This document shows positions 18,640 through 25,303 of a DNA stretch of 64,000 bases, in pieces (positions within the stretch are counted from its first letter, which is position 1; the number at the start of each line of letters is the position of its first letter). Below the pieces are notes generated by a model. The model was not told the DNA's origin. It made no database searches and saw only the letters and a program-made list of their open reading frames with translations. The DNA is taken from contig JBARXJ010000020.1 of assembly GCA_049647265.1 (NCBI GenBank), positions 62,001-126,000 on the forward strand. The letters run 5' to 3'. Source of the DNA: JAAURB01 sp049647265 (GTDB taxonomy: Bacteria > Cyanobacteriota > Cyanobacteriia > Cyanobacteriales > Microcoleaceae). The position numbers were made by a program, and so were the translations under genes.

Positions 18640-19578
18640 ATGTCTAATCAAGAATCATTACTAGATGGAATTAAAACAATCGGAGAGTATGACCTGGATC
18701 AAGATCATGAACTAGAACAACTCATCTCTAAACTAGAAGAAATAGATGAGACTGAGTCAACATCACAAGAAAAAGGACTTTCTAAAGATGTTGATGGGAT
18801 TTTAAACTTTCTCGGATGGGTTCAACAGCAACCCTGGAAGCACTCTAATCATACAATTGGCTATATTGCTCCGAGTCAATTAAGTACAATAGAACCTTCA
18901 TCGATTCAGCACGCCAGTTCAATCCCACCCGATTTAACCCTTAAAAATAGCCGGATTGATATTCACCTCGATCTGCTCCGCATCTTCAATTATCCCGGTA
19001 CTGGTACTCATAATATCATGGTGACATTTGCGGCACAAAACCAAGTCAAAAATGCTTCTGAAGCTGTGACATTTAGCCAAACCTATCGAGTTCCTGAAGG
19101 AGAAACAGCTCCGGTCAAAGGGTGGCCAATTTTTATTGGATTGAACATTGGTAGTCGGGGAATTGCCTTTGAATTTTCAACCATAAATGTTTTGAATGAA
19201 GGAGATGAAGCTGTTTTAAAAGCATTAGAATCTCCCGCCTTCAAAACCGGGTTGAATCTATTACAAACCGCTCAACCTGCGATCGCACCCTTTACAGACA
19301 TGACCCTGGGAGTGGTTAATGCGATCGCCAAACGCAATCAAAATATTCCTGTGCAAAAGTTTAATCTCGGTTTAGACTTTAACGAAACTGCACCTTTGGG
19401 GTTGCGACTGCGGGAAGGGAACTATATTGCGGTGCAAGTTCCTGAAGAAAATACAATTCAGTGGGATGGCCGATGGATTTATGATCCTAAGTTCGGGACA
19501 ATTGTTCATAAAGCAGATGGCTCCCCTTTGGAATATAACTATCTGGTTTTTCGGGTGAGTCGCTATACCGATGAATAG
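18640..19578 (+). CDS. Unknown protein at the head of the caspase island
   Basis: A 312-residue protein I do not recognise. An acidic helical N-terminus (about 1-60, GEYDLDQDHELEQLISKLEEIDE) is followed by a mixed beta region: LKNSRIDIHLDLLRIFNYPGTG, NIMVTFAAQNQVKNASEAVTFSQTYRVPEGE and WPIFIGLNIGSRG. The rest includes GLDFNETAPLGLRLREGNYIAVQVPEE. There is no signal peptide, clear membrane helix or catalytic motif. AAGG about 9 nt before the ATG gives a plausible ribosome site. It precedes a caspase gene on the same strand by 150 bp, across a repeat pair. The order suggests a sensor, regulator or substrate of the caspase, but that is guesswork from position. Confidence 0.8.
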   Translation: MSNQESLLDGIKTIGEYDLDQDHELEQLISKLEEIDETESTSQEKGLSKDVDGILNFLGWVQQQPWKHSNHTIGYIAPSQLSTIEPSSIQHASSIPPDLTLKNSRIDIHLDLLRIFNYPGTGTHNIMVTFAAQNQVKNASEAVTFSQTYRVPEGETAPVKGWPIFIGLNIGSRGIAFEFSTINVLNEGDEAVLKALESPAFKTGLNLLQTAQPAIAPFTDMTLGVVNAIAKRNQNIPVQKFNLGLDFNETAPLGLRLREGNYIAVQVPEENTIQWDGRWIYDPKFGTIVHKADGSPLEYNYLVFRVSRYTDE

Positions 19579-19675
19579 ACAATTAAGTTCGATAGGGTAT
19601 GTACCGTCATTCCCGCGCAGGATAGACAATTAAATTCGATAGGGTGTGTACCGTCATTCCCACGCAGGTGGGAAT
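19575..19675. repeat. Two tandem 47-bp copies ending in a REP-like hairpin
   Basis: A 47-bp unit (ATAGACAATTAAnTTCGATAG, then GGGTnTGTACCGTCATTCCC) starts at 19575 and again at 19622 with a few substitutions. The second copy continues into ATTCCCAC-GCAG-GTGGGAAT (19656-19675), an 8-bp perfect hairpin of the REP type often written as ATTCCCGC...GCGGGAAT. It sits between the island's first gene and its first caspase gene and may attenuate or stabilise the transcript. Confidence 0.8.
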
Positions 19676-19727
19676 CCAAAAAAGATCGCTAATATTTCTT
19701 ATCATCTTAAAACGGGGGAAAATTTAA

Positions 19728-20717
19728 ATGTCTCAACAGTTTTCTCATGGCTATGCATTGTTAATTGGTGTAGGAGAATCAGCATATCCGCGCTTATCTT
19801 TACCTGTCACTGTGAAAGATACTCAGGCAATTTATGCAGCATTAATTGACCCTAATCTCTGTAGTTATTCAGAAGATAAAATTCGAGTCTTGAATAACAA
19901 AGAGGCAACAAAAAGCAAGATTTTAGAAAGCTTAAACTGGTTACAAGAATCAGCCAAAGCCGATCCGCAAGCCACAATATTTATTTACTTTTCCGGACAT
20001 GGTTGGTTAAATACGGCTGATAATCGTTACTACTTGCTGCAACATGATATTAAACCCACTAAACTGGCAGCCTCAGCATTATCAGCAGAAGTTTTTACAG
20101 AAAATCTGCGACACATTTCAGCAGAACGTCTATTTGTTGTGATTGATAGTTGTTATGCTGCGGGAATGGCAACCTCAAAAGATCCAGAAGAAATTATTCA
20201 AGAAATGGAACAGGAAGCAATAGATCTAGCGGATGAATTTGATCAATTTAAGCAAATTGCTCCTTCTAAAGGATTGATTGAGCAACTGAAACAAGGCAAA
20301 GGACGAGTCGTATTTACATCTTCCAGTGGAGAGGAAAAATCCTGGTTTTATGAGAATGAACTTAGCATTTATACCAATCATTTCCTAGAAGCGTTACAAG
20401 GTGCTGCAAATCAACCGGGTGATACAGAAGTGAGAGTTTCTAACTTAATGAATTATCTCGGTAAAGCAGTACCTGAAACCGTTCAGAAGCTCTATAAAAA
20501 GTCGCAACATCCTAATTTTGATATGGCAGCAGAAGACTTTGTGATTGCTAAACTTTTAGGAGGAAAAGGTTTACCGGATAAAGGATGGGAAGCAGTTCAG
20601 CCAGAAGTGACTCAGAAGATCAACAAAATCGCTGATAATATTGAGCAGCATGGCAAATTCATTATTAATATTAATGAAGCAAGGGATATGCACATCGGTG
20701 ACGTTATTCAAGAATGA
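19728..20717 (+). CDS. Caspase-family protease (peptidase C14) with C-terminal IHIGD-like motif
   Basis: A 329-residue cytoplasmic caspase-fold protein. It begins with the strand HGYALLIGVGESAY and the VKDTQAIYAALI helix. The catalytic dyad is visible: His91 in FIYFSGHGW and Cys142 in FVVIDSCYAAGM. Specificity of metacaspase-like relatives is for Arg/Lys; here it is not known. After the catalytic domain, residues 308-329 (bases 20649-20714) read HGKFIININEARDMHIGDVI. This matches the GKYNV/IHIGD module in three neighbouring proteins. The next gene starts 48 bp downstream, so co-transcription is likely. It is probably an effector protease recruited through the C-terminal module. Confidence 0.93.
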   Translation: MSQQFSHGYALLIGVGESAYPRLSLPVTVKDTQAIYAALIDPNLCSYSEDKIRVLNNKEATKSKILESLNWLQESAKADPQATIFIYFSGHGWLNTADNRYYLLQHDIKPTKLAASALSAEVFTENLRHISAERLFVVIDSCYAAGMATSKDPEEIIQEMEQEAIDLADEFDQFKQIAPSKGLIEQLKQGKGRVVFTSSSGEEKSWFYENELSIYTNHFLEALQGAANQPGDTEVRVSNLMNYLGKAVPETVQKLYKKSQHPNFDMAAEDFVIAKLLGGKGLPDKGWEAVQPEVTQKINKIADNIEQHGKFIININEARDMHIGDVIQE

Positions 20718-20765
20718 TAGTTATAGTCTGTAAAAATTTTTAATTAATACTAAGAGGTTTATGAA

Positions 20766-21560
20766 ATGACTACTTCAGAGGAAATAAAAGCTATTCTTGG
20801 TAGAATAGCTGAACATAAAGAAACAAAAGCAGATATGAAGCAGCTAAAACAGGTTATTGAGAGCGATGATGTAATGAAATTTCAGTTAGGAGAAACCCTT
20901 GTTAATATTGGTGAAGGGAAAGAAATTTATATCGGCGATAAAGTTATTCAACAATTTGAACTAGAAACTCTTCGAGAGATTCTCAAAGAGAAGAAAGCCA
21001 GTAAAATAAGAGTGAGTTTTCTCCTTGGTGTTATGAGTCTATTATTAGGTACTAGCTATATTGTTTATAATCAGTGGCAACATGAAATTCAGACACAACG
21101 AATACAAGATCAACGAGAGAGTCAACTTAATCAGTGGCAAGTGTCAGAGTCGAAAGCAAAAAATACTATTGATTCTATTATTCAAGCCCAGCGAGATTTT
21201 TTTGTTACTCATAATCAATTTGCTGAGAGTGCTACTGAGTTAAACTTATTGATTGATCTAGACTCAGAAAATTACAAATACGAGATCAGAAATTTTTATA
21301 ACTTGCAGACAAATGTTGCAGTTACAGCAACTCCTAAACATAACAACTTAAGAAGCTTTGTTGGTGTAATTACTCATTGGAGGCACTTTACCAGTGAAAT
21401 TCCAGTTCTAGGAGATACATCCGACATGAAAACGCTGATCTGTCAGACTACTAAACCTTCGTTAGCACTTCCTAATATTTATATAATGACTCGAGAATGG
21501 GATTATAATCGTAGGCTAGTTTGTCCACCTGAATCGCAAGAAGCGACTGTGACTAATTAA
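20766..21560 (+). CDS. Adaptor motif + membrane helix + type IV pilin-like (G/H family) exterior domain
   Basis: A 264-residue single-pass membrane protein. Residues 1-75 are helical and contain LGETLVNIGEGKEIYIGD (about 41-58), a version of the module shared with neighbouring island proteins. Residues 82-102 are a membrane helix (SFLLGVMSLLLGTSYIV). The C-terminal half (about 120-260) resembles the cyanobacterial pilin-like G/H domain: KNTIDSIIQAQRDFFVTHNQF, SENYKYEI, a core ending in RSFVGVITHW, the Cys pair around LICQTTKPS, and LVCPPE near the end. Topology suggests a periplasmic sensing domain and a cytoplasmic adaptor end. GAGG lies 8 nt before the ATG. It sits 48 bp after the caspase and 40 bp before another adaptor protein, probably in one operon. 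Confidence 0.82.
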   Translation: MTTSEEIKAILGRIAEHKETKADMKQLKQVIESDDVMKFQLGETLVNIGEGKEIYIGDKVIQQFELETLREILKEKKASKIRVSFLLGVMSLLLGTSYIVYNQWQHEIQTQRIQDQRESQLNQWQVSESKAKNTIDSIIQAQRDFFVTHNQFAESATELNLLIDLDSENYKYEIRNFYNLQTNVAVTATPKHNNLRSFVGVITHWRHFTSEIPVLGDTSDMKTLICQTTKPSLALPNIYIMTREWDYNRRLVCPPESQEATVTN

Positions 21561-21600
21561 ATAAAATTACTTATTTATATTTATCTGATGAAGATAAAAA

Positions 21601-22263
21601 ATGACAAATTATAAAATCCTTAACACCATCCTTAACCAAATCCAATCTGGCGATTGGAATAATTCAGATATTGAATGCCTGCGCCAACTTCTCCGAACAA
21701 ACCCCTCAGAAACTCTTCAACAAATCGGGAAATATAATGTTCATATTGAAGAAGGAAAAGAAATTCATATTGGCGATCGCATCTATAACTCCTGGGACGA
21801 AGAAGCTCTCAGTGCCTTAGTTCGGATGATTCAGTTTGGCGATCCTGATGAAGTACATCTATTAGTTACTAAACTCAATAATACTCGACTCAAAGACGAA
21901 GAAGGCGATCGCAAAACAGGTAGCTTTTATAGCTATGAAATTTGGTTAGAAGATGTTTCTCTAGAGGATGCTCAAGACTTAACTGAAGGCGAACGCCATA
22001 TTCAAAAATACACCATAAAAGGAAAATGGGACTCTAGGGTTTACAAAGAAATTAATGTGGCAGGTTTCCGGGTTGATACACCTTGGGGACATAAGAAGAA
22101 ACCCAATGGACAATTCACGGTTCAAATTGAAATTGTCAATGGACGAGCGACTCTGATTAAAGTTCAGGTAGATCATTATGACGACAGTGCAAATAACTAT
22201 GCAGCAGAGAAAGCAGAACAATTAATTCAGTCAAAAACAAGAGAAATATTACGCATCATTTAA
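21601..22263 (+). CDS. Adaptor-domain protein with unknown C-terminal domain
   Basis: A 220-residue soluble protein. Residues 1-77 match the 124-residue protein at 24914-25288 nearly throughout (46 of 77 identical, counted by eye), including SGxWNNxDIExLRQLL, LQQxGKYNV and EGKEIHIGDRIY. This is a small helical-plus-strand module resembling the effector-associated adaptor domains described in bacterial conflict systems; I cannot say which numbered family. The C-terminal half (about 85-220: GSFYSYEIWLEDVSLEDAQ, YTIKGKWDSRVYKEIN, NGQFTVQIEIVNGRATLIKV) is a beta-rich domain I do not recognise, with no catalytic motif evident. Probably the last gene of the caspase-adaptor operon; a 386-bp gap follows. 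Confidence 0.82.
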   Translation: MTNYKILNTILNQIQSGDWNNSDIECLRQLLRTNPSETLQQIGKYNVHIEEGKEIHIGDRIYNSWDEEALSALVRMIQFGDPDEVHLLVTKLNNTRLKDEEGDRKTGSFYSYEIWLEDVSLEDAQDLTEGERHIQKYTIKGKWDSRVYKEINVAGFRVDTPWGHKKKPNGQFTVQIEIVNGRATLIKVQVDHYDDSANNYAAEKAEQLIQSKTREILRII

Positions 22264-22311
22264 TCTGTTGAATGATTGTAATCAAAAATTTTAGGAGAAT
22301 TATCAGAATTT

Positions 22312-22361
22312 ATCCTGAAAGGCTGATCTGTTCCCTGTAGAAATCCTTGATGGTTCAGGAT
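22312..22361. promoter_or_regulatory. 8-bp perfect inverted repeat in the spacer before the cell-wall-like gene
   Basis: ATCCTGAA (22312-22319) and TTCAGGAT (22354-22361) are perfect complements around a 34-nt loop, starting about 50 nt after the preceding stop. No strong U-run follows, so it is more likely a structured leader or binding site than a terminator. The remainder of 22264-22649 shows no gene. Confidence 0.4.
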
Positions 22362-22563
22362 GCAGTGAGCATTCGTGAAACTTGTAATTCAGGGTAGAGC
22401 GCAATCAGAGCAAATTACGAAAACATTCAGTTTTAGGCTAAAATCATTATTAAAGGTGTGTCGGCAACTCACCAACTTCTCAGGGCTAGGTTAATAGAGC
22501 GCTCAATTTTTTCCCTATGAATGAATAGGTAAACCTCAAATATCAATTTCATCATACATTTTT

Positions 22564-22585
22564 AACGCAAGTGATCTCTTGCGTT
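22564..22585. promoter_or_regulatory. Hairpin AACGCAAG/CTTGCGTT just upstream of the 22650 start
   Basis: AACGCAAG (22564-22571) pairs perfectly with CTTGCGTT (22578-22585) over the 6-nt loop TGATCT. It ends 64 nt before the chosen ATG. No U-tract follows. It could be an operator palindrome or a 5' leader hairpin; sequence alone does not decide. Confidence 0.45.
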
Positions 22586-22649
22586 GATCACCATTGGATG
22601 CAAAAAAGTATCTATTTTGCTGCATGGCGTAAATAATCTGGAGAAAAAT

Positions 22650-23576
22650 ATGCACATCGAAGACTTTAAAGACAAACCGAACCTCAAGTTTGGCTTAGAA
22701 GGCATTGCCAGTGACTTTATCCTCACCGAAGAAATTCACGAAGTTTTGATTGCTTCATTCTATCTTGACGGCCCGATAGAGAAACAGTTTGATCTGCTTT
22801 CAGCTCAAGCTTTCTTAAGATTTCAAGAAGACTATAAAACTGAGCTAGGAGAAGAACAACAATTTGAATATCTAGGCGTACAAACAGCGATTAAATTAAT
22901 CGAACTTCGGGTTGAAATGCTTGAGTCTTTCAAAGACCCAGTCATTCCTGGAGATGACCCAGCGGGTAAAATTTATCAGTATATGAAGCAGAAAAACTAT
23001 CGATTCTTCACAGGCCCCGATGAATACAATATCGTTTACCTGGAAGGCATTAACGAAGACTTCAGCGAAAATTCCGACGCTCCCAATTGTTTCAATGACT
23101 TGCGGGTTGTATTGGCAGTCGAGGAAGGTACTCCGGTTATTGTTGGAAAGTGGGAGGCAACCACTGAACCAGGATTTCATTATACTGACTATCCCATGAA
23201 TGCAAAAGGTGCGGCTCGCATTGCTTTTGATCAATATCGGGCTTGGCAAGTTGGAATTCATGGCCACTCCGAACCCCATGAAGCATTAATTCAAGTCGGT
23301 AATGTTACTGTTCATCGGGATTTTGATCGAAGCATGACCCGTACCCATGACCGACTCGACGCAGGAAATTATTTCGGCATTAACCAACACTACGGTTATG
23401 ACCATCCTCGTAATGATATTTATACTGCCAGTGCAGGCTGTTTAGTGGGTCGAAGTCGTCGGGGACACCGGGAGTTTATGAAGATTATTAAACAGGATCG
23501 TCGCTACCGAAACAACCCCAACTATGTGTTTTATTCCACAGTTATTGCTGGAGATGATTGGAAAAAAACAGTTTAG
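22650..23576 (+). CDS. Putative peptidoglycan-active protein (N-terminal PG-binding-like, C-terminal His/Cys domain)
   Basis: A 308-residue protein. ATG 22650 is chosen because GGAG lies 6 nt before it; the in-frame TTG at 22584 falls inside a hairpin. The N-terminal 75 residues (LKFGLEGIASDFILTEEIHE, then FDLLSAQAFLRFQEDY) resemble a peptidoglycan-binding-like helical repeat. The C-terminal region has GIHGHSEPHEALIQVG, DAGNYFGINQHYGYDHP and TASAGCLVGRSRRGHREFM. The SAGC Cys with nearby His residues recalls L,D-transpeptidase-like or phage-type murein enzymes, but the fold is uncertain. No signal peptide is seen, so export would need another route. It lies inside the protease island, raising the possibility of a cell-wall-directed effector. 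Confidence 0.75.
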   Translation: MHIEDFKDKPNLKFGLEGIASDFILTEEIHEVLIASFYLDGPIEKQFDLLSAQAFLRFQEDYKTELGEEQQFEYLGVQTAIKLIELRVEMLESFKDPVIPGDDPAGKIYQYMKQKNYRFFTGPDEYNIVYLEGINEDFSENSDAPNCFNDLRVVLAVEEGTPVIVGKWEATTEPGFHYTDYPMNAKGAARIAFDQYRAWQVGIHGHSEPHEALIQVGNVTVHRDFDRSMTRTHDRLDAGNYFGINQHYGYDHPRNDIYTASAGCLVGRSRRGHREFMKIIKQDRRYRNNPNYVFYSTVIAGDDWKKTV

Positions 23577-23673
23577 TTTTCCGATATAGCCCCTTTAATA
23601 ATAAAAAATACTCCCCTCTCCATTGTTAAACAGTCCCTTTGGGACACAGTTTCCCTCTCCAACCCCCTCCTGT

Positions 23674-23746
23674 CTATAGCGCTTGCGCGCATGGCTGACG
23701 CTAAGGTGCGCGTTCCTATAGCGCTGGCGCGCATGGCTTACGCTAA
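23674..23746. repeat. Two 31-bp direct repeats, 42-bp period, GC-rich
   Basis: CTATAGCGCTKGCGCGCATG followed by GCTKACGCTAA occurs at 23674-23704 and 23716-23746 with only two differences. The segment is much richer in G+C than the flanking genes and contains palindromic GCGCGC. It looks like an intergenic repeat family member rather than coding DNA. Confidence 0.8.
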
Positions 23747-23781
23747 AGCGGCTGTGCATTGCCGCAGGGTCGCACCGCAAC

Positions 23782-23831
23782 CTCCCCCTGCAAGGGGGAG
23801 ACCATTCGTTCCCTCTCCTAAAAGGAGAGGG
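23782..23831. repeat. Pair of purine/pyrimidine hairpins and GGGAGAGG iterations
   Basis: CTCCCCC-TGCAA-GGGGGAG (23782-23800) and CCCTCTCC-TAAAA-GGAGAGGG (23811-23831) are two perfect hairpins in tandem. They are followed up to about 23882 by imperfect iterations of TAGGGAGAGGTGAGA. They may act as a transcription boundary between the cell-wall-like gene and the second caspase. The whole 23577-24015 spacer appears to be repeat DNA with no gene. Confidence 0.75.
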
Positions 23832-24015
23832 CTAGGGAGAGGTGAGAGGGTTAGGGAGAGGTGAGAGAGGCTGGGGGAGAGGTCACAGTTCACGCTTGAT
23901 GCAAGCTGTCTTGTGCTGCTGTGACTTCGTCAAAAGTAAATATTTCCCGACTTTAAAATAGCCCTGAGGACAAAGGGGGGCAGTTTTTGAATATCGTGCT
24001 GCAAAGGAGTTAATA

Positions 24016-24816
24016 ATGTCTAAATATGCTTTTGTTGTTGCAATTAGTGAATATAAATATTCTTCTAATAATCTTCCAGGAGTGAAAGAAGATCTTCCGA
24101 CAATTTTACCTGTATTATCCAGCTATGGTTTTGATAATATCGAAGTCATTCAGGATGAAAACGCAACTCAGGAAAATATTATTCAGGGATTAAAGAGTTT
24201 AGTGAAAGATAAGCAACCCGGAGATGTTTGTGTTTTCTATTTTTCGGGTCATGGTCATCTTCTACGTCCAGATTACCCCGGAAATAACGACCCAGATGGA
24301 CGAGATGAAGCTTTAGTTCCTTATGAATGCGTTTTACCTTCTCTAATTCTTGATAATTGGTTAGGGGAATTCTTTGAACATTCAATTCCAGAGGGAGTAA
24401 CATTCTGGGGATTGTATGATTGTTGCTACAGTGGAGATATTTCTAAGGATGTTCTTCTTCCAGATGAACAAGAAAAAACGCTCAAAACTGAAGATATTGT
24501 GATTGATTCGCCACCTCAAATTCCCAAACCCAGTCAAGCTAAAAACACTAAAGCGTTAATTATAGATGGAAAATTAAACAATACATTTCATTTCGGTGCA
24601 GCAATGGAATATGAAAAAGCCATTTGTAAGAGGATTAATGGAAAATCACGTAGTGTATTTACCTGGGCGATCGCAGAAGTCTTGAAAGAAGCACCAGAAC
24701 TAACCATTCAAGAATTTGAAGAACAAGTAATTAAGAAAGTGGCTGAAGTCACGCGAGCACATACTCCCAAGCTAACAGTTGCAGCAGATTATACAATAAA
24801 AAGAATCTTCAGTTAA
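24016..24816 (+). CDS. Second caspase-family protease (compact)
   Basis: A 266-residue caspase-fold protein with no added domain. It starts at the first strand (KYAFVVAISEYKYSSNNLPGV). The catalytic residues are His79 in FYFSGHGH and Cys137 in YDCCYSGD, where an extra Cys136 replaces the usual Ser of DSC. An acidic loop (NDPDGRDEALVPYE) follows the His strand, as in metacaspase-type proteins where it can bind calcium. The C-terminal strand ends at TVAADYTIKRIF, so there is no adaptor tail. AAGGAG lies about 7 nt before the ATG. It is convergent with the adaptor-trypsin pair, about 100 bp away. It is only distantly similar to the caspase at 19728. Confidence 0.92.
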   Translation: MSKYAFVVAISEYKYSSNNLPGVKEDLPTILPVLSSYGFDNIEVIQDENATQENIIQGLKSLVKDKQPGDVCVFYFSGHGHLLRPDYPGNNDPDGRDEALVPYECVLPSLILDNWLGEFFEHSIPEGVTFWGLYDCCYSGDISKDVLLPDEQEKTLKTEDIVIDSPPQIPKPSQAKNTKALIIDGKLNNTFHFGAAMEYEKAICKRINGKSRSVFTWAIAEVLKEAPELTIQEFEEQVIKKVAEVTRAHTPKLTVAADYTIKRIFS

Positions 24817-24913
24817 CTGGGGTCTAATCAGCAGAGTAAAAAGCACAACAACAGCGCTGGGTTGAATCTCCGAAGCCGAGTAAACATTCATTCACAGATA
24901 AAGTGTTAAGGGA

Positions 24914-25288
24914 TTACTGATTGTGTTGACGGGGTTGTTGAGGAGAAGCTTCATGATATTGAATTGTACCAGAACCTGATAGATTCGTGATTGTACCTCC
25001 TGAAATATTAAAAGTATTTTGTGTGCTTGAAGCTTTAACTTCATCAAGTTGTTCTCGAATAGATTGAACTAGCGCTTGAATAGCAGTTTCATCCCACTGA
25101 GGATAAATGCGATCGCCAATATGAATTTCTTTCCCTTCACCAACAGAGACGTTATATTTACCCAGTTGTTGAAGAGAATCGCGATCGCTATCCTGGAGGA
25201 GTTGACGTAATATTTCTATGTCATCATTGTTCCATTGACCAGATACAATTTGTTGTATAATTGAGTTCATTTGAGTAGTTTTTTTCAT
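24914..25288 (-). CDS. Small adaptor: GKYNV/IHIGD domain plus GGTI-SGSG tail
   Basis: A 124-residue protein. Residues 1-77 are the same module as the N-terminus of the 21601-22263 protein (SGQWNNDDIEILRQLL, LGKYNVSVGEGKEIHIGD, RIYPQWDETAIQALV). Residues 91-115 (bases 24944-25018) form a Gly/Ser/Asn/Ile-rich tail, NTFNISGGTI then TNLSGSGTIQYHEAS. That tail recurs in the pentapeptide protein at 29037-29111 (17 of 25 identical). Two different homotypic modules on one short chain are what a linker between proteins would have. It lies 15 bp downstream of the trypsin-like protease on the same strand, clearly an operon. An internal Met7 is an alternative start; residues 1-6 align with the paralogue, so I kept Met1. 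Confidence 0.88.
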   Translation of the reverse strand: MKKTTQMNSIIQQIVSGQWNNDDIEILRQLLQDSDRDSLQQLGKYNVSVGEGKEIHIGDRIYPQWDETAIQALVQSIREQLDEVKASSTQNTFNISGGTITNLSGSGTIQYHEASPQQPRQHNQ

Positions 25289-25303
25289 CAGATTAAGTTT
25301 TCT

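Noticed and set aside
19646..19849. 67-residue frame beginning MYRHSHAGGNP
   Set aside because: The start lies in the REP-like hairpin, a known source of such spurious peptides, and it overlaps the caspase start.
22650..23576. Prophage endolysin in a phage remnant
   Set aside because: No phage structural, integrase or holin genes flank it, and neighbouring genes form a protease/adaptor island.
23595..23780. 61-residue minus-strand frame with repeated VSHARxRYR
   Set aside because: It reads through the two 31-bp intergenic repeats; the repeated peptide is a by-product of the DNA repeat.
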